DNA from: Sambucus nigra
Lineage: Eukaryota; Streptophyta; Magnoliopsida; Dipsacales; Adoxaceae
DNA: 64,000 nucleotides
NCBI GenBank assembly: GCA_949130495.1
Contig: CASBWL010000040.1
Coordinates: 3,400,674 to 3,464,673, forward strand
Direction: 5' to 3'
In this document: positions 1 through 12,352 of the stretch, piece by piece
Position numbering within the stretch: the stretch's first letter is position 1
Layout: every line of letters starts with the position of its first letter
Translations under genes and position numbers: made by a program
The notes under the pieces: model-generated
What the model was told of the DNA's origin: nothing
What the model saw: only the letters and a program-made list of their open reading frames with translations
Databases searched by the model: none

Positions 1-845
1 CAAAGGTATATACCTATCACACAGAACGTCGGTCGCACTTCTCCACTTAACCCAACCTGCTCTAATCCTATGCGTGACATCATCACTAATATCTCCATCT
101 TTTTGTATAATCGATCATAAATAACGAAAATGGTCATTTCTAGGTATTTCTTGACCCTTCAATTTCAACACATCTCCATTTTCCCTCCTATTACTACTAA
201 AATTACACTCCACATATTCTGTTTTAGTTCTGCTCATTCTAAATCCTCTTGTTTCTAAAGTTTCTCTCCACAATTCCAACATAGCATTTATCCCTATCTT
301 ATTCTCATCGACTAAAACAATATCATCTACAAATAGCATACACCATGGCACCTCATCTTGTATTTGTCCAGTCAACTCATCCATAACAAGAGCAAAGAGA
401 TAAGGACTTAATGCTGAACCTTGGTGTAACCCTACCGTAATTGAAAATTCACTACTTTCTCCAGCTGATGTTCTTACTGTAGTCATCGCACCATCATACA
501 TATCATTGATCACATCAATATATCTGCGAGTCACTCCTCTTTTATGAAGAACCCACCATATTATATCTCTGGGTATCCTATCATACACCTTCTTCAAATC
601 TATCAAAATCATATGAAGATCCTTCTTTTTCTCTCTATACCTCTCGATTAATCTCCTCAGTAAATAGATTGCTTCCATTGTTCACCTCCCATGCATAAAC
701 CCAAATTGATTCTCAGATACTGTTGTCTTCAATCTTAATCTATATTCAATCACTCTCTCCCAAAGTTTCATTGTATGACTCATTAACTTAATACCACGAT
801 AATTTGAACAACTTTGTATGTCCCCTTTTTTTTTATAAATAGGTA
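1..845 (-). pseudogene. RTE-like LINE reverse transcriptase, broken and partial
   Basis: Reads from high to low coordinates and runs off the left edge. It encodes the reverse transcriptase of a non-LTR retrotransposon, which copies element RNA into DNA at the nicked target. Visible in order: a palm-entry segment with VPIYKKKGDIQSCSNYRGI and MKLWERVIEYRLR, then the finger/palm segment with LIDLKKVYDRIPRD, then the catalytic box LFVDDIVLVDE. These are typical of the plant RTE clade. The frame is interrupted twice without a shift: TGA at 682-684, where a serine codon is usual in GRSTMEAI, and TGA at 115-117 after HFRYL, where glycine is usual. Past the second stop the same frame continues to base 1. 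The N-terminal side ends abruptly near 845 where an unrelated repeat begins, so the endonuclease domain is missing. Confident as a dead LINE remnant; the clade assignment is from memory of family motifs. Confidence 0.85.
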
Positions 846-1810
846 CTAAAATCATTACAATAAAAAAAAACAGACTTTGATATGATATAAAAGTTTGTAT
901 TTGAATTAAAATAAACCGCCGCCTTTTAAAATTTGAATTTACAAAATATCGTACTAACAGCATGACACGTGAAAATGCAATAGACACTTATTGCAAGCAC
1001 ACCACGACACAATACTCTACAAACAAATGCACTCGTAAGTTATACCTTCTATTATCAACTGAAAGTTCCTTATTTTAGAGTACAATTTACCTTACAACTT
1101 TGAGTAATTTTGATTTTGATACGTTACGTATTGACATAGTTATATGTCTATTGTACTGCTTTGATTTTATTTTTAGACTTGTGTACATTTTTCATTGTTG
1201 ATTCTTACCTTCATTATGGGAACAATGATCATTTAGAAATAGAAAGGATACCAAAATCTAAAAATAAGTAAAATTTTACCAAATTCTAATTATGTTATTT
1301 AGTGGGGTGACAAAGTAAAATTACCCTTTACTTTTGATGCTTCTAACTGATAATATCCCCGTTTTGGTGTTGGTTCTCACAGCTCATTAGAGAGAATCTT
1401 GAGGGAGTGTTTGATGTAACGAGGTAAGTTCAGTTGAACCTGCTACACAATATAAAGTGAGATAACCACACGTATTTTCTATGAAGGTGGTCGAGTTTTT
1501 GATGATTTCATAGACATATTTTTTTCCTAGTCTCCAGAGCCATTGGCAATTTAAATTCCATGAGTGGGCGTTAATATTTCAGTTGAAGTGTCTTTATGCA
1601 AGAAGGGTTTAGGAGTTGCATTTAGTTTTTAGTAAGATAAATAATGGCTAGAATTTGAATAAGGTACTTGCTTAGTATCTCTAAATTATGTCATGTGTTC
1701 GGATATGAAGTTTGTAATATACTGAACTTAATGTTGCCTTGGTATTGCATTTGACAAAATCTACTAGGAGTTTATCCTACTCGAGGCCTATTAATTTCTT
1801 CGGCATTAAA
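845..1810 (+). repeat. Inverted duplication, copy 1 (contains gene-fragment exon)
   Basis: This segment is the reverse-complement partner of 35971-37250. It keeps one recognisable exon (1383-1423, 41 nt) flanked by a TTCTCACAG acceptor and a GTAAGT donor. Compared with the partner it lacks two internal pieces of roughly 130 and 190 bp. One of these carries an upstream exon, the other an intron end plus part of the last exon. The right-hand end (about 1770-1810) matches a piece of the LTR C type, so the duplicated unit already contained a junction between an LTR and a gene fragment. The left end abuts the LINE. It is noncoding in its present state. Confidence 0.8.
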
Positions 1811-2341
1811 GGAACGTTTGGATTTGGAGACAAAATCACCATCTCAAAATTTGTTTGTGGATTTTTAATAAATGTCAAAGACCTTACCCAATTTATCTTT
1901 ATTTCAAATAGGAAGGGCATGTTGCTTTACATAAATTGTTTATTTATAAAAATTATACAATTCAAAATCAATAGAATTCGAATGTATTCATTTTAATTCG
2001 TTCTAAATCAATATGTGGTGTTTCGAATTGTAAATGGAGAGGGGTGGGACTAAATGAAAGTAAGTGTTTAATGTAAATGGGGATTGGATTCACGTGGGAA
2101 TCCATATGGGTAAAAAATAATATTATTATTTTTTACCCCTTATAATTCTACATGAAAATGACAATTGTTTATATAAAAAATTAACATGTAAACACATTTG
2201 TATTAAATGCTTATATAATTCTTAATGTGGGTTTTCACTTATAAGACCTTTCAAAAACTCATTTAAGCTTCCAATTATTTTAAAAAATTGCACCGAGGCC
2301 TCATTTTTTTTAAATACCACACACACACACATATATATACA
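1811..2341. other. AT-rich unannotated DNA with a long palindrome
   Basis: No gene was seen. The ORF at 1739-1996 has no recognisable content. A near-perfect palindrome with 15-bp arms around a single base lies at 2108-2138. A short (AC)n/(TA)n tract precedes 2341. Confidence 0.6.
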
Positions 2342-2385
2342 CTAGCGGAATGCCCATGCCAGAAAGCACGACAAAAATTTCCAAA
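2342..2385 (-). mobile_element. Possible Helitron 3' terminus (minus orientation)
   Basis: Read on the minus strand, this stretch ends with CTGGCATGGGCATTCCGCTAG followed by a host T, the CTAG|T form of a Helitron 3' end. A similar end (TTGGCGTGGGCATATACTAG) lies at 39088-39107 in plus orientation. If real, the element would extend to the right, over the captured exons at 3404-7487. No matching 5' end was found, so the span is open. Confidence 0.35.
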
Positions 2386-3403
2386 GTAAGAAATCATAAA
2401 ACGGCAAAATTTTCTAAAGTATATAATTGCAAAACGGCAAAAATATCGTTCCCAATAAAATAAAGTGTAATTTTTTTAAAAATATTCGCCACAATCTCCT
2501 TTATTTATAGGAGTATCTACCGTGCTTAACAAATAACAAATAGTCCAACACTCTTTCAAATAGTCTAAATTCATCAAACAAATTCACATATAACATGAAA
2601 CATACAATATTAATCAACCGAATCCACATTGTGCCTCAGATAAACAAAGTGTAAATTTAAAAAAAAAATGAACGTAATTTCCTTTCTTCCTTGGACTATC
2701 CACCCTCTTAAGGGATAACAAAAAATCCAGTAATATTCAAAGATCTCAATTTTATCTAACAAATACTTCAACGAAACAAACTTCGTAAAAAATCACATAT
2801 ATATATGAACTAAGGTCGTCCCATATGTTTCACTATAATGATTGTCCATAGTTTTTAAAATACAACCTGATACAAAACAAAAATTATAGTTAGTCAATTC
2901 AAATAGGTAGTTAAATATTATATCAACTATGCTAATTAGTAATTATATAATGCAGATCTATGCCTAGAATATGCATTCTTGAATTTTCTAAATATACTAT
3001 ATAAAGGAGATTAAAAATACTATCATATTAGAACAATGGGTTTAAGTAATTTATCTCATAAACAAAGCAGCATCTTTCTCTTACGACAGCCAGTATTCTT
3101 CCATGTTTTCAAGAAATTTGTCCCTCAATTGCAAGATTTCACTGACATTGAACAATTTACATCAAACTTAAAAATTATAAAGAGAGATGTCAAGAAGGGG
3201 AGAAACTCGATCTATTGATAAATCTGACTAAAACTCGATCTATTGATGGGCCTAGTTATATGTTTTTAAGGAGCGAGAATAATCTAAGATGACGTTCTCT
3301 CCACCAATTTAATAATTTTCTATGTGTTTTGCATGAGTTAATACCTTCAAGGGAAAATGCAATCAAGAATAGTATCTTCTTCAACACGAATAGGCACACT
3401 TAC

Positions 3404-3544
3404 CTTGATCTTTTCATTATCTAGATGCCAGCTTAAAGATCCAAGGGTAACATAATTCAATGCTGGGTTAGAGGCCACCTTTGCAGTAAATGCAATTGGA
3501 CTTGGAGTCTGTGAGGTTGCTGCCGAAACCGCTTGTTTTTCTAG
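3404..3544 (-). pseudogene. Calcyclin-binding protein (CacyBP/SIP-like) exon fragment
   Basis: This is a single 47-codon exon on the minus strand. It begins after an acceptor-like TTGGATAG and ends at a clean AAG|GTAAGT donor. The translation includes LEKQAVSAATSQTPSPIAF and ALNYVTLGSLSWHLDNEKIK. The second part matches the start of the CS domain of plant calcyclin-binding (SGS-domain) proteins, where 'NYVTLGSFSWDQDNDKVK' is usual. Those proteins are adaptors in ubiquitin ligase and cochaperone complexes. The rest of the CS and SGS domains is absent nearby, so this is an isolated captured or relic exon. It lies 0.9 kb from a raffinose synthase exon in the same orientation. Identification rests on recalled family motifs and should be confirmed by a protein search. 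Confidence 0.7.
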
Positions 3545-4416
3545 CTATCCAAATAACATCAATAACAAATAAGTGATTTACGAAATATTTATGTCTTGAC
3601 TGCCACTACCAAATCTTTACATCTTGACTTCCACCACATAATATTTTTTTCTTTCTTGAATAATATATTCACATAGTTGAGAATTTAAAAATACATTTAC
3701 TGTATCAGGTCTCTTGTTTATGTTCAACGTAGTACAGAAACTGACACATATTCTTGTTTGTTATGGTCACTCTGTTTTTTATTTATTTTTGTTGTTTACT
3801 ACGTATTTGATATTATGGCAATAGAACTAATGAAATGATACAAACATAAATACCATATAATATATATAAACATACAAACCATATTCTTGTTTGTTGTGGT
3901 CACTCATTTATTTGTTTGTTGTGGTTGTCTGCTACGTATTTGCATATTATGACAATAGAACTAATGCGACGATACAAACATACATAACATACAAAATATA
4001 CATATATATATTACACTAAATGATATCATATGCGCAGAGCGACACTCATCGCAGGCAGAGAGATTGTGTTACAGTACCTATTTTTTTAAATCTAAGCAAC
4101 TTGAATCACCAATTCAAACGTCAATCAGGGTGGTAAATTAAAATGAGTTTGTGTAGTGGAATTCAGTTAAACTACCTGATCTATATGCATAAATTGAAGA
4201 CACCAACCATGCCATGCCAGTGCATTTATTTAAAACCTTGCACAACCAACACCTTGGCAATTAAAGATACCAACCATACCAGGGCATTTATTCAAGTTCC
4301 GAAGCTTAAGCAAGCTATAAATCAGAATTTTAACTTAGTTGAGTAAAATAACATTCTTAAAGGATAAATATGACCGATTTAAACTAACAAAAAATGTTAG
4401 GAAAAAGGTAGAAAAC
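3545..4416. other. AT-rich spacer between captured exons
   Basis: No coding segment was recognised. A phrase around CATATTCTTGTTTGTTRTGGTCACTC occurs twice (about 3749 and 3880), a short local duplication. The ORF at 4143-4346 has no family features. Confidence 0.5.
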
Positions 4417-4550
4417 CTGATTCCATCTCTAGCCGGATCAGCTAAAAGACAGTCGCGTGTAGGCCTTCCTGGAAATTTTGCACGGAGAGCCGATCCATCA
4501 GGTAGGACCAATTTTTCAAAAGCTTAAAGTTATGGTTACCAGGTTTGTCA
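4417..4550 (-). pseudogene. Raffinose synthase / galactinol-sucrose galactosyltransferase exon fragment
   Basis: This minus-strand exon lies between an acceptor (TTGACAG, just above 4550) and a GT donor below 4417. It translates as [13 protein letters not shown], then, after a one-base loss in an A run near 4523, as [20 protein letters not shown] followed by [11 protein letters not shown]. This is the conserved '[41 protein letters not shown]' block of plant raffinose synthase and seed-imbibition (Sip1) proteins. Those enzymes transfer galactose from galactinol to sucrose in oligosaccharide synthesis. Only one exon is present, with a frameshift, so it is non-functional. It lies in the same orientation as the CacyBP exon. 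Confidence 0.8.
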
Positions 4551-7362
4551 CTGTCAATTGATCAACAAAATAAAACTCATGTCGGATAACACCCACTTCA
4601 GGTTTAATACGACTTGATACTTGAATGAAAAAAAAAAGCAATTTGACACTAATTTGACATAAGAAAAGAAGAAAAAATATAGTTAGATGAAAAGAACCTA
4701 CATAAGAAAAAAAGTATAATTAGATGAAAAAAACTAATTTGACAAGATTAAAATTACACATGTATTGTCAAGTGCATATAAAGAGGCATGGGTGAGTCAA
4801 ACACGTAGGAATTTAAGTACAAAAGACATTAATATTCAAAAAATAAAAGGATTTGTGTAAAACGTATGAGTAATCTAAAATAGTGGGCACCTAACTCCTA
4901 TTTAACAACACCGAACTCCTATTTAACAACACCTCTGCCTAATCAACCACTTACAATACAAACAACAAACACCATATGAGGAATTTAAAACTATGTGCAC
5001 AATGGATGGAAAAAATATCAAATGAGGTGGGAAAGGCACATAGGTAGAGCCATACTTGGTATTCCGTAGTGCATTTGTGAATGGCAGCATCACATGCCTA
5101 AATATTTTGGATCAGAACTCTTCCACCACAATGACATCTAAACCACCTACTAAAATTACAAAATGAAAATATTTATAGAATTCAAATATATGTAAATATA
5201 TTATTATCATTACTAATTATAACTACCACAATTCAATTTGGAATGTGTGTAAAACATGAAATAGATGAGATCACTGTTCCAGAATTCAATTTTCAAATAT
5301 GGATCATCCCAAGCTTTAAAAACAAACCTGTTTACAGGTACATCAAAAATTGATGATTCCAACTTCTAGCATCTCTTCAAACTCATTTTTCGACTTTCAA
5401 TTTCCATCACAACTTTAGAGTCTTCATGGAAACCACTTCTAGCCTTAAGAGAATCCACGTTCGCCTTATCTGCAAACTGAGTATTATAGAATTTTTTCCC
5501 AACAAATATCACAAATAAGGAGATTGATTCATAAATTAGTAGAGTGTGGATAATCTTCGACTTTTTTCTGAGCAACAACTACAACTGTGAAGTATATAGA
5601 ATGAAAGAGAAATCAGTATATCAAAGCAAAGAGCAATCATATTTTTCATACTATAGTACAACCTATAAAATAATTGATACTAAGAGATGTGATTAATGGA
5701 AAAACAATGATGAAGGCATTATGAACCAATGTAAATTTATCTACTGTAATATTTCATGCCTAAACCAAAAACTGATCTGTAACAAAATTAATTATAAGTT
5801 GTAAGAAGTTTAAAGTCCCACCACCCCTTATTTCGTTCCGTATCCACAAAGATAGTAAAATAAAACTAAATCTAACGGTAGTTACAATAGTAACTAACTG
5901 TAATAGAGAAAGGCACCATTGGAGAGGAAGTAGCCATTGTTGCATTGGGCTAGATTTTAACAATTTTTACATTCTAGATGTCAACATACTACATAAAAAA
6001 ATTGGGAGACGCCCCTACTGTGAGGTAGTGTTGCCAAGTCTTGAGCCCAAGAACAACAATTGATTGTTGGATTCTCAACAGAGAAATCTAGACTCCTCAT
6101 TAAGAGAAATTCCATCATTGGGGATTAAGGAAGCCTATGTTGTCAACTCATATGGGTATATAGTGATATAAGTTGCAACAAATTTCAGCAAGTGGGCCAA
6201 GGGATAGAGGGAGTGGGAGCACCAATGTGTATTGTGAGGTCTTAAGTGATGGTTTCTACTTTGTGAGTGAATTTTGCTGAGTCCAACTGAAATTCAAGAG
6301 AGATTGAGTGTGTAAGCTTATTTCTGGGTCTTATATTATAATAACTAATTCTCCCCTGCTTGTGAATATAGACCTTGTTTGGCAAAGCAAAAAAATAAAA
6401 TAAATAAATAAACTGTAACAGGAAAAAACTCCCACCCACATAAATAAAAATATAAACTCCATTAATAATAGAAAAACATGTGTACACATTATTTTAAACT
6501 CAAATATAAACATAAAAATATCAAGTAAACAACACACTCCTTTCCCAAATTTCTTTCTTCAATGCTTAAGACCAAATGTCAGAAGTCAGAAACTCGAAAA
6601 GAATTTTTATTAAGGACTAAATACACATTGTAATGCAGATGAGCATTTAATGTTTTGGGGGGAATGATAATATGGAAAAGTAGTCTCTATAAAATATAAT
6701 TGAACCTGGTAGAGTATAGAATAAATATTTGGCATTAACTATAGAAAATCAAAACAGTGAACTTGATTAACCTAGTAGGGTATAGAATAAATAAATGACA
6801 TGCCCATGACAAAAACATTACCAATTGTTTGTTTTTTCATCGTCACTCGTCACAACATGCTCCACATACAAAAAAATAGTAGAAGTAAAAGAGGATCATT
6901 AATAGATATTTTTTTTTCTAGAATGAAATTTCCATAATGATTAGGGCTTACCTTGTAAATTCGTTGCATTTAACATGTTGGTAACAACCGAGGCGAGTTG
7001 GCAAGTGACCCCATGGCAACAACGTCGATGAACCTATAACAATGGTCGTAATGAAACTGTTGACCAAAAATTGTAGAAAAACATCTCTGTAGGTGTTAAT
7101 AATTGAATAAGAATTGATTTGAAAGCCAATAATCAAATCAAGACAACAACAAAGAAATATAGGATATTCGAATGGATTACATAATAAAATGCCCTAACAG
7201 AATAGAGTGGGTGAAGAGTGATAATAAGAAATTAAAATGGCCCGAAATAATCTTCCTGACAAGGGAAATGAGACTTTACAGGAAGAATTTAAACATAGAT
7301 AGATGGGGACTTGGAGCTATAGTTGAAAAAGTCAGTTATGCTTCTATGGCACACAATACCAT
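4551..7362. other. AT-rich DNA without recognised genes
   Basis: Several open stretches (for example 5366-5578 minus and 6242-6537 minus) show no family motifs. The segment 6955-7110, read on the minus strand, ends in a donor-like AAG|GTAAGC and could be another exon relic, but its translation was not recognised. Otherwise nothing was seen. Confidence 0.5.
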
Positions 7363-7487
7363 TTTGTCAATATGAGAATCTGGATAATTTTAGGGCCTAC
7401 TATGAGGGCAGTGATGGCAAGTTACATGCTTTCATTGCAGCTGCAGGAACAGGTGGTACCGTGGCAGGGTTTCCTTGGTTGATGAAG
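7363..7487 (+). pseudogene. Cysteine synthase-like (PLP-dependent) exon fragment
   Basis: Plus-strand exon remnant ending at ATGAAG|GTAAAG. The translation reads CQYENLDNFRAYYEG, then HAFIAAAGTGGTVAG. The family pattern is 'QFENLANFRAHYEGTGPEI-', then '-AFVAAAGTGGTLAG', which is the PLP-phosphate-binding glycine loop of O-acetylserine (thiol)lyase/cystathionine beta-synthase fold enzymes. About ten residues between the two blocks are missing or replaced by GSDGKL. The orientation is opposite to the two exons on its left, which argues against a single simple capture event. Non-functional fragment. Confidence 0.7.
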
Positions 7488-10400
7488 GTAAAGATTTCAA
7501 ACATAGGGGATAATTGGCAAGTAAGAATCTGAATAATTGGCAGGTGTTCCTTAGTTTACCGTGGCAGGTTTTCCTTTCCCTTTTTTCATCTGAAGGGGCT
7601 GACCTAAAATTTTGATAGCAGTGATGATCACAAAGCTAACATAGGGTATTTATGACACCCACATACATTATTGAGGAGCATGTAATTTCTTTATGTAAAT
7701 TTCATGTAAGAGTGCACAAAGGGCAGTTGTTTTTCAAAATCACTGTGTTGTAAGGAAGAGACGAGACATTAAATCATTGAAATGAACTTATGCATCTATT
7801 TTTGATGTCAAAAGGATAAAAGGAAAAAGAAAAAAATTAATTTAAAAAATGGCACACCATGATATAACACATGAATAAATGAATCAAACACAAACACATC
7901 AATAATATTATAGAGGGAGTATGAATGCAAAGTAATGCATGATTAATAAGGATCAAGGGGTATGAATTGCGTTTTAAATATGGGTCAGTACTGTTTTGTA
8001 TCATCAATTCACAAGAGATTTCTAAGTTATCATTTTATTCGGAAGTTCACTAATTTACCCGCGATATCAGAACTTGAAAGCTACAAAAAATAGAATAGGT
8101 GCAAGAAAAAAGAAGCAATCCCATGATATTTGTTTCAAGCACTAAACAATATCTAGGCCTATGAAACTAAAAATATACACTAAACAACGGTCATCACATG
8201 ATTAACTTGATAGTCACAAATTTCCAGCACAAAACACTATTTCCAAACTTTAGTTCAACTCAGAAAACATCCTCATTTGAAGTTACATAAAGAAATTGAG
8301 TATTGACATGTCGTTGATACTTTCATTGAGAAGCGTCTTACTTTTTACCCTACCAAATGTACAGAGGTGTGATATAACTGACTTCAACAAAATCTAAGTT
8401 AAGATGATGTAATTTAGACATTTTAAATACATCTTCCAATGCGATGAGTTTTGATCAGATATTAAATCAGAATACTAGATCAGATATATTATATTAGAAT
8501 ATTAGATCAGAATATTAAATTAAAATAGTATATCATCACTTTGTGATGAGTTTTGATCTAATATTCCGTCGATTTTGAATTCGGCCGATTTAAAAGACGT
8601 AATATTAGATCAGAATATTATATCAGAACAGTTGATCGCAAAATGTTATTGAGATATATTTCTCTCGTCCAAAACGGAATATTATATCAGTTATAAAAAA
8701 ATACCTAATATTCCATTGATTTTGAGTTCGGCCAATTTGAAAGAGAGATCCCACGCCAGTGGTCTTTGAGTTCTGCCGGCCATGGTTGGTTGTGCCCGAC
8801 ATGCTCTAATATTCATTGGGAATAAATAGTGATCTTCTCTCTTTTAATCACCACTGATGAGGAGAACTTTGGTAATTTGTGGAATATCACCGACGATCAA
8901 TTTATGGAATATCAATGAGTTTGAATGGATGGTGAATCATCAAAATAGGAGGATGAGTTCTCATAATATTCAGATATTGTTATTGAAATACTCCTAATGA
9001 TCTAGAAAATACTTAGTTAAACAAACAATCTCACCAATTAATCAATCCAATAAGAACCTAAACCTACCTGAATAAAAAAACACGCATACCATTTTAGTAG
9101 GATCAAATAAATCAGTATCTAAGCATATCTAAACAAAAAAAATGGACTTCAAGATGAACTTACACTACTGATTGTGAAGAAATTATGATTAAAAATTATG
9201 GACAATAATATATTTTGCTGAGCATACAAACATGACTCACATTACTGGTATAACTACCACTAAAATTTTTATCTAAGAAATTTAATATCCTCCCAATTCT
9301 CACACTACCGGTATAACTATAACTAAAATTGTTATCTAATAAATTTAATATCCCCCCACCACTCACTCTACATATGTTGGCGAATGAAGAACACAAATGA
9401 AAAATAGAAAGAGAGAGAGAGTGTTGTAATGAGAGGTGCATTGATGATTATAATTGAGGTCTCTAATTAATGTCAGTGTGTCTTTTTTGGCAACATGTCA
9501 TCCACTTCGGTTTTATATAGGTACACAATGATCATTTGAAGATGTCTATAGTGCGAGTAGCTTCTGATCACTAGGAAGGTAACTTTTATGTATTAACTTT
9601 TACATAACAAGATAAAAAACAAATATGCCTACAAAAGATATTGATCAATGCAAGTGGGGAATGGTGGGGAGAGATGAGTGCTTAAGGAACCTCTCAATGA
9701 GTTTTCTATCAATAACACATATTTTGAGCAGGTGGAAAATGGTGGGGAGAGAGGGCCATTTCATTTTATTCCCTTTTAATATTTTCCTTCCATGCCTATT
9801 TAAATGTGCGGCCCACCATTTGTTAGTCATTCAGGTACAACAACAAAAAAAACATAGGAATGTGTAGAACACAGAGTATATGAGAGTAAGAACCTTACTA
9901 CAACAACAAAAGAAACCCATGAAACAAACTCAGAAAAGGAAAGCACAATCTAATTTCATGCTTTTGCTTGAATAAAATATTTTCTATTGAAAATATTAAA
10001 ATTACATCCCAAAAATCAAATTGGTCAAGACTGGTCGTGAAAAAAATAGAAATGAAGAAACAAATCTAAAAAAAAATATTACAGGCATGTAAATCAAATT
10101 TTAATTACCAACCATGAAACATCCTCAATCCGAAGAAATAGAATCCTTAGTATTATTGCGGTTCCGACCACGGTGAACGTGTACCTCTTCCTGAAGTATT
10201 CCATGTTTGTAAGCACTGTCCACCTGTATTGACTAAAGTAGATAAAAATTCAAAATGGGATAAAAGACAAATAATGATATGAGACTCATAGAGTACACAA
10301 TAGGGACCCAAAACAACAGCATACATGTAACAGCGCAAAATTCCCCTATCTCAATCTTTCATAATGAGAAAGCAAACAATATAACATAAAATCAAAATAG

Positions 10401-11011
10401 AGTGTGACATCAAACAAAAAAATCTAAAGTTTTCAGCCCCATATCTACAAATCAAACAGTATATATTTTCAGATCCAACCTCTAAATCAACATTGATCCA
10501 ACCTCTAAATGTACCAAATCTAACACATAAATAACATTGATCCAACCCCAAAATAAAAAAAGAACTTATGGTTAATGGAGTATACTTTTTTAGGGTGTTC
10601 AAGTATAATCATGTCACCTGCAAAAGAAAAATAAATAACAAAAACCCCAAAATAATTAGTTCCCAAAACATAAACATACATATAAACAGATCTAAAAAAA
10701 CTGAACAAAATCGAAATAGATCTTAACTGAAGTCAAAATGAACAAAGCCCTAAATTTATCAATCTGTAGAGACTACGTTTCAGATGATGCAACAGCGAGG
10801 AGGGTGGGTCATAAGCATGACGCGAGGATGAGGGGTTGCGACGGCGTATTGGAGGAGGCACGGCGGAGGAGTGGAGGTGGAGGTTGATTAGTAAGAGGGA
10901 GAGAATTAGGGGAAGTGTAGGGTTTGGGGTTGAAGTCGTGAGTTGAGTGAAAGAATGAGAATGACGGCTAGGTTTGGCAAAGTGACCCTAAGAGGGAAAA
11001 TTGGACAAATG
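7488..11011. other. AT-rich DNA with local repeats and a GC-richer patch
   Basis: No gene was recognised. 8450-8700 contains repeated ATTAGATCAGAATATTA phrases and two TGAGTTTTGATC phrases. About 9235-9360 is a tandem duplication of a unit of about 70 bp beginning with ACTACYGGTATAACTA. 10740-10980 is GC-richer and, read on the minus strand, begins like a plant 5' UTR (CCAAACCCTACACTTCCCC) followed by a CCT-rich segment. It may be the 5' part of a captured gene, but no protein was recognised. Confidence 0.5.
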
Positions 11012-11019
11012 ATCTCAAC

Positions 11020-11737
11020 TAGGGCTGTGTTTCGGCCGGATCGGATCGGAAAATGCCTATTCGGAAAAAATTTCGATTTTTTCGGAAATAAAATAACTAT
11101 TCCGATTTCCGATCCGATTTTTTCGGAAAATTAAAAAAAAATCCGAATTCGGAAAAATCGGAAAATCGGCAAAAATCGGAAAAAATCGGAAATTCACAAA
11201 ATATATTAAAAATTAAGAAATTTCGGAAATTCCAAAATTTCAAAAAAATAAATTATGGATTTTCGATTACTCGAAATTCTCATTTTAAAGAAACAATGAA
11301 AATGGCTTAACCCAACATGTAAACACATGAGGATTTGGCTCATTTTTCATTTGTGTAGAAGTTAGGAGGATACTCTCCTTTTATAGAGCATATTTTGGAG
11401 CCCTCTCCCTCTCCTAACCGATGTGGGATATGGGAAACTTTCAAAAAATCGGAAAAGAAATCGGAAAAATCGGAAATCGAAAAATAATTCCAAAAAAATC
11501 GGAAATAATTCGGAAAAAATCGGAAAAATCGGATCGGCATAGTTTCGGAAAAATCGGATCGGAAAAATCGAAAAATCGGAAATTCAGAATTATTTCCGAT
11601 TTCCAATCCGATTTTTTTCGGAAAAATCGGAAATCGGAAAATCGAAAATCGGCAAACTAAAATTTCATTCCAAATTCGGAAAAAATCGGATCGAAAATCG
11701 GAAAAATCGAAAAGTTCGGAAAAAAAACACAGCCATA
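11020..11737. mobile_element. Non-autonomous hAT element
   Basis: The termini are TAGGGCTGTGTTT on the left and the complement of TATGGCTGTGTTT on the right. They are flanked by a perfect 8-bp target-site duplication ATCTCAAC (11012-11019 and 11738-11745). An 8-bp duplication with short terminal inverted repeats is the hAT signature. Both subterminal halves are arrays of degenerate CGGAAAAATCGGAAATCGG units, resembling the transposase-binding subterminal repeats of Ac/Ds-type elements. A central part free of that motif (about 11225-11425) carries no transposase, so the element depends on an autonomous relative. The ORFs at 11340-11744 (minus) and 11421-11660 (plus) are by-products of the repeats. 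Confidence 0.9.
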
Positions 11738-12352
11738 ATCTCAACCCTCCATTTCTTGCATGGGTGTTTTAATCTCAACCACTACTTAGCGTACTAACTT
11801 ATGGAATAGTGTCAAACATTCTACTCCTTGTTATAAAACTAGTTATCCCCACGTGCGTTGCACGTGTTTGTGAGTCCAAATATTCTTCTTTGCTTTGAAT
11901 TAATATGAATTATGTAAAATTACAAATCTAAAGCATCACAAAATATGTTTGTGTAAGACTTTGGATAATAACCATATTTAATCGAAAGAAAAAGATATTG
12001 TATTTATCAATCTTGGATAACACCAATCTTTAATCGAAAAGAAAAAAAAATGTCTTGGTCAGATATGTTGTTTTTGACGTTTGTTTGGATGCGAAGGTTC
12101 TTCTTCCTCTTCAATTTTGTGAGCGACGAAACGTGTCATCTTTCGATCTGATTCTTTAACTGACTTTCCTTTAATATAGAATCTGTAGAACTTGCCAATG
12201 CATGTGTGTAGCTTTCAAATATATTCTTAGTGCAAAATTTCCTGTGGAGTAACAGAATAGATATGAATATTAAGTATATTTTTTTAGTATTGAGCGTATT
12301 GAATTTATGAATGAGTTTGAATTGGTAAAAAAAATTATATTACCTTATCTTT

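Noticed and set aside
10153..10708. Three overlapping minus-strand ORFs as a small gene
   Set aside because: AT-rich, different frames, no motif or splice pattern beyond chance.
11340..11744. 134-codon Phe/Ser/Asp-rich ORF
   Set aside because: Translation of the CGGAAAAAT repeat array in the hAT element.
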